From Pycnopodia helianthoides (Eukaryota; Echinodermata; Asteroidea; Forcipulatida; Asteriidae), in assembly GCA_032158295.1 (NCBI GenBank), contig CM063253.1:9393001-9457000 (forward strand): a DNA stretch of 64,000 bases. The letters run 5' to 3'. The translations under genes and the position numbers were made by a program. This document shows positions 48,563-60,674 of the stretch, in pieces. The notes under the pieces are model-generated. The model saw only the letters and a list, made by a program, of their open reading frames with translations, ran no database searches and was not told the origin of the DNA. Position 1 is the first letter of the stretch; each line of letters begins with the position of its first letter.

Positions 48563-51500
48563 TGTCTACGTCAGAAACTATAGCCTACCAACCAAACAGA
48601 AGTCAAGTAAGGGTGTAACCAAGGAGTTCAAAACAGTCGCACGTGGTTGGTGGTGTATTACCGCATTTTGAAAATGGGGCACTTCAGTATTAGACCATTC
48701 AAAAAGATTAATGATTTTTGGGGGGCAAAAAAATATCACTGGCGTAACCATGGGGGGGGACACATGGGGGACAGTGGTGGGGGCACGTGTCCCCCTCACC
48801 CCAATGGTTATCCGTACCCCCCCCCACACACACCATTTGAAATCTGTACCTTCGAAATTAAAAGTTAACGATTGAAATAAAATATTACAAGCTTTTGACT
48901 GTGCAAAAAGTCCTAATAAATATTAAAGATAAGTAGTATACGTTTGAGAAACTTGTCCCCTTATGCTCGATCGGTTCTTATTTCAACTTACCAAATTATT
49001 TCTAAATAAAATGGCCTAAGTGGGAATATTACTCTACCAATATGCATGGTTATTGAAAGGATTGGGGTTGAATGCTTTATACCTGCGTTACGGAGTATAT
49101 AACAGGTATACCTGCTATAACTCGGTGTATACACGATGTTTATGCGCTTAAAAATTAAGAACACATATAAGTTGTTGTTGGGATGTAACACAGCGCCGGA
49201 AGCAGAATGCATTCCACCTTTCTTCCTCCATGATTCCACTGAGTGCGGCTAGGTGGCGGTCAATCTAAATATGAAAAGGGGCAACAGTGCCAGAAGGACA
49301 TGTACCGAATGAGGAGTTCATTCTAGCTCTGCACTTCATGCAACTATAGCATGTTTTAACAAGTTTAAAATACCATCACAAGACAACAATTTGAGTAAAC
49401 GCACATACAAAACAGCATGTACTATTTTTTAATGTGGCTTATTACTATTAGCGGGCCTCCGTTAAACTGTGGCCGAGGGTTTTTCCAGAGTCTTGCGCTT
49501 ATTAAGTTTTATCTCTGGTTTTTAATCCCGGCCCAAAAAATGTTCTGTATCAGTAACAAACAAAAGATACAGACATGTTACAATATGGAGCAATAAATTG
49601 CTTCATGGTTACAATGAGTAATCAATGTTGAGAAAGATGTGATCATGAGTGATAATAAAAGAAGCCGGCATCTCGTGCAAATTGCTCGGCAGCTTATCGC
49701 GAAATAATGTATTTTGTGCTGTCATTTGAGTAAAATGTTGTAAGTAGGCGATTGTGACGAAGTAAGGTGATAGGCCTATGATTGTGATTAGAATGAATCA
49801 GAACTTGCCGACTGTCGACTTTATGATTATTTCCAAATCATAGTGCTGCATGGTTGCGGCTCATGGCTGCTGCTGGATCATGATGCTAACGTGTATTGAC
49901 CCTAGCAACAGCCGCAGCCGTAGCCATCACATCGGAAACTTTCTTACTAGTTGGGGTTTTCCCATGCTTAAAAAAACATTATACTCAACTTTTACATAGA
50001 GAAGACAGAGGAAAAACAAATCACATGTGCTTTTATTGGTTGGATTAAGGCCAGTGACCTTATTCTACCTCCCATGCATATGCCGTTAATATCAAAATAG
50101 ACATGCCACCAAGTGTCGATATGTCATTTTACAATGCTTTCTTATTGTACTTAAATTATTTTAACAAATTTGTCTCCGCACAATGAACATATGAGATAGA
50201 TTGAAATTTTCTATGAACTAAATTTCTGTATTTTTATGATGCGAACAATAACATTATAATTCTAAATCTAATTCTAAAGATTACCTTTTGAGCTATCATG
50301 TTGATCCATGTGTTTTTTCCTACACAGTTGACCATTGTAGCGAGTAACACGATGTTCTTGACCGAGTAGTTCTGATTGAAAAGACAACAGCACAGTAACG
50401 TACAACCCCCGTTGCTACAAGGCGGTAAACTGGGAAACGACCTATTAGCGATCTTTCATCAACGCTTCCAGATTGAAAATGAAAGTGCTTTTTTGTTTGA
50501 CTTCAATGCATGGAGATGTTCAAACATCCGTCTCCGTGTCTGTTTACTTATCATTCACATTGTTGGCTAACATTCCATTCATCGCAACCAATTGTAGTGT
50601 ACATGTGGGTTACGTAACACAGTGTTCTTAGATTTCTTCCTCCATGCTGAGACCATATGGAGGTGTAGTTTCCTTCCTCTAATGCTTAGACCATAGAGAA
50701 AGGGTCCTTTCTCTATATGCTTAGACCATGGAGCAATAGACCGACGTCAAGTTTGACGGGAATGCTGTAACACCACTTCACACCGGTGTGACGGGTGTCA
50801 CCCCTTGTCCCTTTTTGGCTACTTTACACGACATCGTCAATAATCTATGGATGTGATTGTTTGGAGTTAATCGCGAGGAAGGAAATTGCGATCAAGAAGG
50901 GGACTGATGTCCGATGATGATGATGCTCCTGGGGGAACAAAATTATGTTGTTTTTTAACCTTGATTGGTGTAAACGATTGGTGGATGTTGTATACTAAAA
51001 AAAAAGGGGGGGGGGAAACCGCGTTCTTTTACGACCGAATCACAATTTTAACTACCATATTAAAAACATAACGTCTCACGTATACATACATAGATACGGA
51101 AAACATTAACAAACTTAAGAGCTAATTCATTTTGAACAAAGACAAATGGTTGAACAAAGACAAACTTGATCAGAGATCTCTCAGTTTGAACATTTCAAAA
51201 GTGAAAATTAAACATATCCCAATACAGTTGCATGTTGGGACGAAAGGGGAATTGTTTTGTGTGTCTTTTTCATACAGTCTGCCCCGCCGGCTTGGTATTT
51301 CTAAAATAACAATATTACGTACAGTTTCATTGTACTTTGTAGTGGATTAATTGTGAGATGCCATTGATCTGTCCAGTGTGCCGAATTCACTATGTCTCAC
51401 TCTACGGCAGTTCGAATTCCGGTCGTTATAGACAGAACTATTTTATCAGAAATCGCTTCATCATTCGGGATAAAGTGGAAATAATAAGATGTAGCGTAAA

Positions 51501-52200
51501 GGCTGGTGTTCCACAATTAAAATTTGGAACTTGGTGTTTTTGTTTGATAAGTTCATCCCCCTTTATTACAGATGTCCACAGTCTTCGGATAGCTGCAGTA
51601 CTCTCAGTTTACTTTGAAAGTATCAATTGGTTTCATTAAAATAATAAATATGAAGAATGATCAGAATTGCCAAGATTGGTTTGGATGAGTAATCCCATTG
51701 GGATTGATTTATTCAGTCTACCGGGTCCCGTTTATCCATTTGCATTCATGAAAACACAGTTGCTCAAGTGTCCGGGCAGAACTTTAAAATCTCTTTAGTA
51801 GGTTTTTTTAATTTAAAATATAACATTTTGTCAAGCTTTATTTTAGTGTGCGTTTTTACAGACCATGTAACGTAACAGTGTACAAAGAGCCTCAGTAGAG
51901 CCTGGAGTTCCTCCATACAGGCACGGTTTGTACACAGCCTAATTGAAGAACATAATACAATATCATCATTTCATGGAGATTGCACTGTCTACTTTTTTAA
52001 CAACTTTGGATATGAAGAAAGGTGCACACCTCAAAACCAGTTCAGGTGTTTTTTATACCTCTTGAATTGTGACACAAAGTAATGTTCCAATAATATTATG
52101 GCAAGTGTAGAATGCGCTTGCCAGGAAATGACATTATGTACAATGTTACTCTTTTTAAGGGTTAAATGGTTCATGATACATGTAGCATGTTGCAGCCATC
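48126..52200. other. gene-poor stretch
   Basis: No convincing exon is recognised apart from repeats. G/C-rich tracts lie at 48750-48825 and a G-run at 51006-51015. A region around 49850-49935 (GGTTGCGGCTCATGGCTGCTG and CAACAGCCGCAGCCGTAGCC) is a loose inverted repeat related to the element at 62176-62320. Open frames of 60-93 codons lack motifs and splice context. Confidence 0.4.
48528..48559. repeat. poly-T tract
   Basis: A run of about 29 T. It may be the reverse tail of a retroposed sequence or a simple repeat. Confidence 0.9.
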
Positions 52201-52227
52201 TTGGTTTTCGGAACAAATCAACTTTAC

Positions 52228-52325
52228 CAAACTGAGACAGCTTCGGCAGTGGCTACGGCTGGATCACAGACGAATGGGCCGACTGTTCAACGTTGAAGTT
52301 GCATGAAACAGCCATAGCCGTACAG
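52228..52325. mobile_element. GCCGTAGCC-type palindromic element
   Basis: GCTTCGGCAGTGGCTACGGC near 52232 is loosely mirrored by AACAGCCATAGCCGTACAGC near 52305. Related to 62176-62320 and 49850-49935. Confidence 0.4.
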
Positions 52326-52328
52326 CCA

Positions 52329-52546
52329 AAAGGCCATGTCACACAGGCAATTTGTTCAGGCAACTTGGAGGCAACCAACTGCACTGCGTGCACAAGGACA
52401 ACTTTGGCAGCACTAGAGACATTATCACAGCTATAACTCACTATCCCAAGGAAAACTAACGAGAAAACTGGATTGTGAATTAATTTCCTTAGTGGAGATT
52501 GCCTGGAACTGGTTGCCTGTAAATTGTCTTGTGTGCCATGACCTTA
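52329..52546. mobile_element. MITE-like inverted-repeat element
   Basis: The left end AAGGCCATGTCACACAGGCA is mirrored by the right end (TGTCTTGTGTGCCATGACCTT). The similarity continues inward (CAGGCAAC / GTTGCCTG). About 218 bp, non-coding. Confidence 0.65.
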
Positions 52547-53189
52547 AGTCGCCTGATTCAGACCACGCCATAGATAAAAGGCAACAATAGGCTTGCCTAG
52601 GTTTAGAGCAACACAAGGAAAATGACACAGATTTACATCTTGTGAAAAGGTGTCGATACAAATTAATTGAAGGCTCATTGAAAGCTATTGGAAATGTTGG
52701 CATGCCCGCATACATTACAGTACAAGGAATGTCATAAAATATATCGGTGGTTATTGGTTTTAAGAAAATTAAGAAGATGTTATCAAGTTATTATAATTGA
52801 ATTGTTAGCAAGAAGCAAGATGATGTTCTGCGGTTCCCGTTTCATTCATTAAAGAGTTGTTGCAGTATAATGGCTTTTGATGAATTCTCTAAATCCCACC
52901 TTCTTTTTTTATTACAAAGATGTAAATTGTTGCGCTTCGTCTGGAATCAGCAAAGAGCAAGGGTGTTTAGGTTCAAGCACTGTGCATCTTGTTTTTAACT
53001 TTAACCATAGCTATGGGGCGCCGTTAGTCAACTAATTGTTTTTGACATTTTTTGACATGTTTTTACCAGAGTATTCACAAGTAGATGTAAACCCAAGAGT
53101 GTGTTGCCAAAATTTCTTTAATGGTTTACATACCAGTATTAGCAATTTTGTTGCGGTGTTTTATTTAATTTTAAGTTACACTTGCCTAT
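52547..53189. other. unannotated stretch
   Basis: No gene or repeat recognised. Confidence 0.4.
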
Positions 53190-54325
53190 ATAAATGATTT
53201 TCAGGATCATTGTCATTGATTATCAACCATGAATCGATATTAACATTGTCATGGTTTGTAAACCATTACAATGAACTGACAAGAACTGTCATGATTTATA
53301 AACAATGGCTATGACGTGTTATCTATATATGGTTTGCTAACCATGATGAACAAGCATTGATTTTTGGGGGTCTAAATCGTGGTTTTTAAACCATGACAGT
53401 TGAATCGTCAATCATGGTTTAAAACCACGAAAATTGAACCACCAACCATGGTTTATAAACCATACAAAAATAAATCATCAACCATTATGGTCTATAAACC
53501 ATGACAATTGAACCATCATTCATGGTTTATAAACCATGAAAATTAAACCATCAACCACGGTTTATAAACAATGAAAGTTGAATCATCATCCATGTTTTAT
53601 AAACCATGAAAGTTAAGTTAATAAACCACGAAAATTGAACCATCATTCATGGTTTATAAACACAAACTTGAACCATTAATCATGTTTACAAACCAAGACA
53701 TTGGTTTATAACCATGAAATTTGAATCGTCAATCATGTTCATAAACCACAAATTAAACTATCATCATAGTTCATAAACCGTGATAATTGAATAATCAACC
53801 ATGGTTCATAAACCACGACTAATTGAATCATCAATCATGGTTTAAACCATGAAATTGAATCATCATTCACGATTTTTAAACCACGAAAATTGAACAATCA
53901 CTCATGAATATTGAACATCAACCATGGTTTGTAAACATGAAAGTGATTCATAACCATGGTTTATAACCATGAAAATGGAACCATCAATCATGGTTTGTAA
54001 CCATGAAAGTGAATCATCAACCATGGTTTATAACATGAAAATGAACCATCATCATGTTTGTAACATGAAGTGAATCATCAACCTGGTTAAAACCATGAAA
54101 ATGGAACATCAATCATGGTTTGTAAACCATGAAAGTGAATCATCAACCATGGTTTATAAACCATGAAAATGGAACCATCAATCATGGTTTGTAAACCATG
54201 AAAGTGAATCATCAACCATGGTTTATAAACCATGAAATGGAACCATCAATCATGGTTTGTAACCATGAAGTGAATCATCAACCATGGTTTATAAACACGA
54301 AAGTGAATCATCAACCACAGTTTGG
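53190..54325. repeat. 34-bp minisatellite of palindromic units
   Basis: Each unit contains a near-palindrome like CCATGGTTTATAAACCATG followed by AAAATTGAACCATCAA or similar. The right half settles into a 68-bp dimer alternating TTTATAAACC with TTTGTAAACC and AAAATGGAACC with AAAGTGAATC. Copies diverge toward the left. It ends about 130 bp downstream of the kinase stop codon. Confidence 0.92.
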
Positions 54326-54456
54326 GGCAGGATCGGTCTAGAAAACCATTATTCTCCACAAATTATCTAGACATATTTTATTAGAGTCAGCTGCTACTGA
54401 TGAAGTCGTCAACATTACCCGGGAAGGGAGCAGAGAGATGACCTACAGTTGACTCC

Positions 54457-57400
54457 TTATTTGACCTGCCGGCATTGCTTAGGATGCCAGGGACTCTTTC
54501 TAGCCATTGATGACAGCACTTCAATGACACGTGGTAGTGCTGGGCGGAGCTTAGGATCCTCCTCATGGCAACGTTTACCGAGTTGGATCATTTCGCCTTT
54601 GCAAGGGCTGACATTTGCAATCTGCAGAAAGACACAACCAAGTGAATAAATGTCCCCGGCTACTGTGTAGCCTTCACGACCGGTTATAACCTCGTGAGGT
54701 ATATGGGGGAAACGCTCAAAGTTTTCCCGCCTCTGCGCCTCAGTGAACCCCAGGGGTCCCTCTGCCTCCTCCTCGCGGCACGCCTTCCCCATGTCTATGA
54801 TCTTGGCCCTCCAAATTTGGCCGTCATGCCACAAGAGGGCGTTGTTTGTCTTCAGGTCACAGTGGATGAAGCCCTTTTGGTGAAGATAGTTCAGTCCTTG
54901 TGTTATGTCACTTGCAATCCATATCCAGTTGTTCACGAACTTCATATGCTTATTCTGCTGTATTGCATTCTGTACTGTTTGACCCATCAGACTCGTCGAG
55001 TCCCCAATAAAGTTGAGTACAATACTGGAGTATTTCCCATTCCTTATTACGCCATGGAGCTTGGGAAAAGCCCAGTGATCTTGAGCCACCTGCATCGCTT
55101 CAACCTCCTTGAATATTTCGCTTTCTTTGACAAAGTTCATGAAGCTTTTCACCGCAACCAACGGACGGTCAGAGCTACGCATTCTCATCAGTGCGACTTC
55201 GCCAAAGGTCCCCTTACCGAGTCTGACTTTTCCACCGTTGCGATCAACTTCCTCAAAGTCTTCAGGTTTGAAGACTCTACAGCTCAACTGTCGAGTACTT
55301 CCTGTGATCGACTGTGGTATCTGTTCGACCCTTCCAGGTTCGACGATGTGCCGGTCTGCCTTTTGGGTTTGCTGGTGTGTCGGTTGGCGTGAACCGGGAG
55401 TTACCGTCGAAGCTTCTGTAGGAAACCATGGGAGAGGTCTGTAGGTTGATTGAGCGTTTGGAAGTGGTCTACCAACGGGGTATACAATTGACGCTCCTGA
55501 AACTCTCGTCACTTCTTTGGACATCTCGGGTTGAGGGCGACCAGCTGGAGTTCGTCTCTTGTGCTCACCTGACCATTTGCCCGCGGGCAGAACTTGAATT
55601 ATCCTGGTATCTGCTACAGGTCTGATCTTATGCTGTTCGTTCAAACCCTGAAAATACATAACAAACGGTGAGTGCCGTCAAGTCTTTACATGTGTTACAG
55701 GGGTATTCTGTATTATGTTTTTCATTAATCGTCAGCCCTACTTATATAAAGATTGGTGGAGCCGAACAGACAAACCTCTTGTAAAGTTATTACGCTTCTA
55801 CCTAAAACAATGTTTTGTTTTCAACTACACACATTGCAAAACCGTGTGACGTTTTTATGAATATTATATATATTTTTTAAGACAGAGTCTTTATCCTTCT
55901 TCTTCGTCTCTTCTTCTTCTTCTTCTTCTTCTTTTTACCAGTTACTGGGTCAGCCTGGGTCAGGCCCCCTGGCACCCGGATCCGGGTCAACGCCACCGAA
56001 AGTCCGACAAATTTAGTAGAAAAGTAAACATGCGTGCGCGCGTATTCTTAAAGCGCGCACATTCATGCCCACGTGTGCAGTGGTGATGCAGCCAATGCTG
56101 TTGTTGGCCAATATGTTAAGGGGGTGGGGCTTAATGGATCTGTCTATTCTGACCAAGGAGTCAGAGTGTAAGGATATCCCAAATCCAACCGATTCCCTAA
56201 GTTGTTTTTACCTCTCTCTGAAGGTTCTCTCTGTTGCATTTTGCCTGAAGTGTCTTCAGATCAATCTCAACAAGCGATTCCTCCGAATCGTCTTGGCTCG
56301 CAGCAGCTTCTCTCGGTGCGACTGGATCAACGGCCGCGGGGAAAATCTTGTTTCGTTTCTTCCGTCCAAGATGCCGTTGCTTCTTGGACGTTTTTTTGCT
56401 GTGAATTAATGTAGAGAGTTGAATAATATCGTCTGATCTTTCAGGGCATTACGATAGAAGGTTAGAGTTGGAGGTCTACCACAAGAGGGCACTATTTGGG
56501 GCAACGACAGGCTCTCATGCAGACAAAAAGCCATGATCACAGATTTGGAACCAAGTCTAGGCATTACCTTGTTTTTGTTTTTTTTACTTGTACTTTTTGG
56601 CTAAAATACAGTGGTCTACTTCTGACCATTTCTGACGGGGAATGAGTGAGATTTCAAAGTTGAAGCTCCATTTTTTACAAGGCAGAGTTACTTGTTAGGT
56701 TCATAATATGGGAGTTGGGCTTTAATGAGGTTTTTTTTTCTTCGCGAAAGCTTACCTCTGTTTTTTAATAATGTCTTGTTCAGCCTTGCTTTCTTCTCTG
56801 CATGACCTTTTGACGTTTTCTTGTGGTCTGCCGCAGTTTGGATTCGAGGCTTCGGGTTCAGAAACCCTTTTTTCTGTGCACGCCCATCCACATTGTCTGG
56901 TCGCTTGGTGATGTGTAAAGGTGTACGTGATCTCTCGAGTTGACGAACTGGCCCTTTTTCCTGCGTGCCTACCCAGCCATTCTTTCCTCCTGTTTTCTCC
57001 AGGATCGGTTGAGGTGCACATGTTCTTTTAGGTTGAGGTGGAGGATATTTCTCCACCGTGCCTGCAACGTCATGTCCATCTCGTTTCTTGAAGTCGGGTG
57101 TAGGTACGCGTGGTCTTTCAGATAAAGGAACTGGGCTCTGCAATGCTGTACCTTCCCCGCCAGTGTGCAGTCTCTTGTAGATGGATGCACGCGGTGCACG
57201 TGGGACTTCAGTTGGAGGACCTGGCCTCATCTTTCTCAAATATTTCTCAAATCTGGACCGAGGTCCACGTGGTATCTCGTACTGGCGAACGATGGTGGAG
57301 AGATATTCCTCGGTCTCTTTCTTTTTCTCAGGCTTAGATGGAGGTGGTTTCTCAAGTAGCTTTATCCTCTCCACTAAGCTCAACAGGCCATGCGACTTGA

Positions 57401-57482
57401 ATATTTCGTCGGGGGCTTCATCTTCTGAGCTCTCCGAGGCGGATGGAGACGGAGTCTTAATGTCCACCTTCTTGTCGGCCAT
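54457..57482 (-). CDS. protein kinase of TKL-like type with DMG and HCD motifs
   Basis: Exons: 57482-56756, 56398-56212 and 55647-54457 (minus strand), about 700 residues. The start ATGGCCGACAAG at 57482 has a strong context (GTGACCATGG). The first 300 or so residues are basic, proline-rich and probably disordered. The kinase domain in the last exon shows a glycine loop LGKGTFGEVAL, lysine in VAVKSF, catalytic loop HCDLKTNNALL (HRD as HCD, Asp kept), IIDMGKA in place of DFG, PHE in place of APE, then AGDIYSLGCVF. The key Lys and both Asp remain, so activity is plausible. The IHCDLKTNN layout recalls a kinase family expanded in marine invertebrates; substrate unknown. Exon 2 to 3 joins in phase. 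Exon 1 to 2 is off by one base beside an A7 run. An ATG at 55659 is probably intronic, because TGTATTTTCAG precedes 55647. Confidence 0.85.
55905..55936. repeat. (CTT)n microsatellite
   Basis: About ten CTT repeats in the intron between kinase exons 2 and 3. Confidence 0.9.
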
Positions 57483-57716
57483 GGTCACCCGATTCAATCT
57501 GTCGAACCTCACGAAGAAGGTTTTGGATCTAGCGGGGTGCTTGACTTCATGAACCGTCTGCTCCAAACTTCCCCAGCCGTCTCTGTCCGATCGCTCAAAG
57601 GAGGCCGGGTTTTCTTGGGGGCAGTACAAGTGAGATTTGTCAAGCTCGGAACAAACTTGTGCATGGGTTGGCGATGCCTGTTGGTACTCAAGAAATGCTT
57701 GCAGTTCTTGATTTTC
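57483..57716 (-). other. probable 5' part of the first kinase coding exon
   Basis: The kinase reading frame stays open upstream of the ATG to a good acceptor, TTTACCGTACTCAG, at 57716 (ENQELQAFLEYQQ...). Either this is 5' untranslated sequence or the protein starts in an exon further upstream. I prefer the ATG at 57482 because of its context. Confidence 0.5.
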
Positions 57717-57807
57717 CTGAGTACGGTAAATGAGATGGTCTATGTTTTAACACGCTAATAGTCCCGCAAAGCATATTCAAAAGCTAAACAAAAACAAAGT
57801 TGATGTT

Positions 57808-58204
57808 TTAAAGGAACGTTACAGAACTGGTTTTTGCTAACAAAACAGTTGCTGGCAGTGTAAGCACTTTATGTAATCCACTATATACACAAACTGACAA
57901 ACCTGTAGAAGTTTGAGATCGATTGGCCATCTGAGTCACGAGAAAATAGTGAAAACCGATTACACATTTGCATGAAATCATATAGATTCAACAAATGAAT
58001 AAAACGCTCACTGAGCGATAAACTCCAATCGTAAAATTAGTCTATATCCATTTCTCATCAAATATGGCATTTCAGACAGAAATATTTCAAGTGATGTTTT
58101 CTACTATCATCATCATTAGACCGTGTAAGTTTTATATCAATCTGTGATCAAAAAGAATATATTTTACAAGTTTTTTTCTTACCAATTCTGTAATGTCCCT
58201 TTAA
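57808..58204 (+). mobile_element. MITE, TTAA-target family, copy E
   Basis: Full length; TTAA at 57808-57811 and 58201-58204. Confidence 0.85.
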
Positions 58205-58286
58205 ACAAAATACAGAATTATAGAAGTTTACCAAATCAGTTTCACTCGGTTGCATCCGCCGGGCCAGGGGAGGGGGACGCACTTCT

Positions 58287-58642
58287 TCAGGACGTCACGG
58301 CAAGGCTACGTTTTTTCTGCCAGAAAACCGGGGGAGCTCGTCCACTCTTTGGAGCTTGTCTCGGGAAGCTCGGTGGGGGCGCGTTTGGTTTACCGTGGTT
58401 GGCGCAGTAAACCCACATGCGACGAAACGGGTTCGTCAAACGGAACCACCTGAAACACGAGTTTAGTTTGATCAATATTGCCATCGAAAACATGACAACA
58501 AATGTTCACTTTAACTGAACGTAAAATTCACATCTGTTTCAATACCAAATGAAGAAAGTCAATGTGAGGAAAAAAACATTTAAATATAAACAAGTCAACA
58601 ATGATACCATGGAAGAGAAACACTAGTAACTATGGATACATC

Positions 58643-58677
<35 letters not shown>

Positions 58678-60654
58678 TATTCGGCCAAAACATTCTAAAA
58701 TACAAACATACATATACAAAGTAAGAAATGTCATACATCAAAGATAATCATGACGAAAGATTAATCGTATAACAAATACCAATAAACAGAATAGATGTAA
58801 TAGAGGTCCCTAGGTAAGAATGAGATGGGGGTGGGGATGAGAAATGTATAGAAGGGGAGCGGATTGGTAAATATGGGGTTTGTGAAATCCAATTTGTCAA
58901 AATCGACATTTCAAAGTTACTGAGCAAAATGATTAACTACAAAATGGCGTCTCTCAAATTGCAAAATATTACTAATGTCAACAAACTATTTCAAAAAACT
59001 ATTGTAAAAACGTTTGGATTTTATACTATAGATGCTTCATTCTAATACATGGGACAGTTGGTTATATAAGTCACAAAAACACAAAACAATTTAATTTATC
59101 AGAAAAAGGGATTACTGAACAAACAACCACGTCAAGACTTCAGCAAAACTATTTATAAGTTGTGTTCAATTCCCTCAATGGAGTTTCTCTCGGTTACATC
59201 GTATGCAGACACCCAACATTCATTTAGCCATCTCGTTTAACCGTAAAAATTTAAACTTCCTACAAGAAATCTCATCAACCTTGGGGAGACAGGTTTATTC
59301 AAGCACTGCAATTGTGGAAAAAAAACTCTTTTGAATATTATCCAGTTTATAAAACATTTTATCCAAAGGTAGCTCCTGAAAAAACCCACTTTCGAATAAG
59401 TAACCGTCTGTATCGTTTCAATCCCTTGTTTATGCTCATCACCTTGGGCATATTTTGTTTAAAACTGGATCCATGTGAGTGCATTGTCGCAGAATATCAC
59501 GAACTCCATCCATTCCACGAGGCGAAGTGAAATGGATGTGAGATTTCACCGAGTGATTATTATTCTGCGACAATACAAAATGCATTCAATATGTGTTTTA
59601 TATAATACTAATAAAACACACGCATAGACCTTTGTCATTTGGAGAAAATAAAATCACTAAAACCAAATAGACGCGGGAAACTCGTCCACCTCCTCCCACT
59701 CTGAATATTCTGCAACCCCTTCTAGACAACGTGGACAATTCCATGTAGACACCAACCTTGTCCGCCGTCAAACGACCTTTTTTGTTGGGACGATCAGGCG
59801 GGAACGATTATTTTGGAGAAGTGTCCCAAGCATCCTATATTTATCAATATAGGACTGGTAGTGGAGCGTCATGCGTAGAGACAGTGTATACATGGAAAAA
59901 TAAAGTACGACACGTGACGCGTGTTCCACCAATCAAATGACAAGTATTTATGTGACTGTACGGTATACAATTAAAAGTGAAATGGGCTACTTTTTGACGA
60001 AAATGACCGGGGAAAACCTATATTATGTTATTATTATTAGATTTTATTTATTTGTTTACTTGGTGTTGCAATAAAGCAATAAAACACAAAACCCGTGGGA
60101 GCGATGCATTTCAAAACAATTACATGAATGAATTCATAATGATCTGCTGGTGGCTTTACGATGCATTCTTATCGGGAAATGTTTATAAAGGAAGTTTTAC
60201 AATTGCAAGAAGTATTCCATACTGGTAAACGATCAATCAAACTCGAAAATGGGATGGGGCACTATAACATACTCCCCGAAACAACACAATTTGTTTCTCC
60301 TGAAGACGAGCAGAGTATACTGTTCGAAACGTCGAGACTACACCGGCTCTTTTCAGAGCCAACACCCCTCCAAAAGAGATTGTATACATGGTTGTTCCCA
60401 CGTGTTTAGCAGTAATAGTTACTTCTTAAAATTTGTCCAACCTCACATTTTTACTTACTTGACTCTCGTTTGTTATCAATTGAAACTAAATGCTCATGTC
60501 TCAAAGTTGTTCTTTTTGCAAGTGTTTTCAAATGAGCTAGATAAGTATCAGTTTTGAAATAGTAATGCTCACCGTTCATACATTTGCTTTATGTTTCTTA
60601 CCTGTTTGGTCCGTTGATGTTGTAGGGACAATAGGACTCCATATTCCTGGCCAT
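58287..60654 (-). CDS. candidate small two-exon protein (71 residues)
   Basis: Exon A (60674-60602) is bounded by GACCACCAG and CAG/GTAAGAA and holds an ATG in good context (AAGAATGGCC at 60654). Spliced to exon B, after the acceptor CTCGTGTTTCAG at 58449, the phase is right. It reads MARNMESYCPYNINGPNR then WFRLTNPFRRMWVYCANHGK, is rich in Pro/Arg after that, and ends at TGA 58287. I do not recognise it. Alternatively these are 5' untranslated exons of the kinase gene downstream, with this as an upstream frame: exon B has a second donor (CCACG/GTAAAC), and other frames through exon A are also open. Confidence 0.35.
58639..58678. repeat. (ATT)n microsatellite
   Basis: About 12 ATT repeats. 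Such tails often mark the 3' end of CR1/L2-type LINEs, but no LINE sequence was recognised beside it. Confidence 0.9.
58679..59470. other. unannotated stretch
   Basis: AT-rich; no exon or clear repeat recognised. Confidence 0.4.
59471..59590. mobile_element. nested hairpin element
   Basis: The outer arms GTGCATTGTCGCAGAATA-like and TATTCTGCGACAAT are inverted. An inner inverted repeat CATCCATTCCAC / GTGAAATGGATG surrounds GAGGCGAA. The AGGCGAAG core resembles the insertion at 40076-40654. Confidence 0.55.
60298..60400 (+). repeat. two-hairpin element, reference copy
   Basis: CTGAAGAC (60300), stem GAGCAG/CTGTTC with loop AGTATA, then GAAACGTC (ending 60333). The second hairpin is GGCTCT TTTC AGAGCC (60345-60360), and then CAAAAGAGATTGTATACATG. 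See copies at 42094 and 63787. Confidence 0.6.
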
Positions 60655-60674
60655 TCTTGGTAAGGATATGGTTT

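Noticed and set aside
51358..51639. 93-codon frame beginning MPLICPVC
   Set aside because: CPVC hints at a zinc motif, but no partner cysteines, splice sites or coding composition support it.
54694..55392. 232-codon plus-strand frame
   Set aside because: Antisense shadow of the kinase exon.
60300..60333. A canonical hammerhead ribozyme
   Set aside because: CTGAAGA and GAAA are present, but stem II is offset by one unpaired base and stem III is missing; reported only as a conserved hairpin pair.
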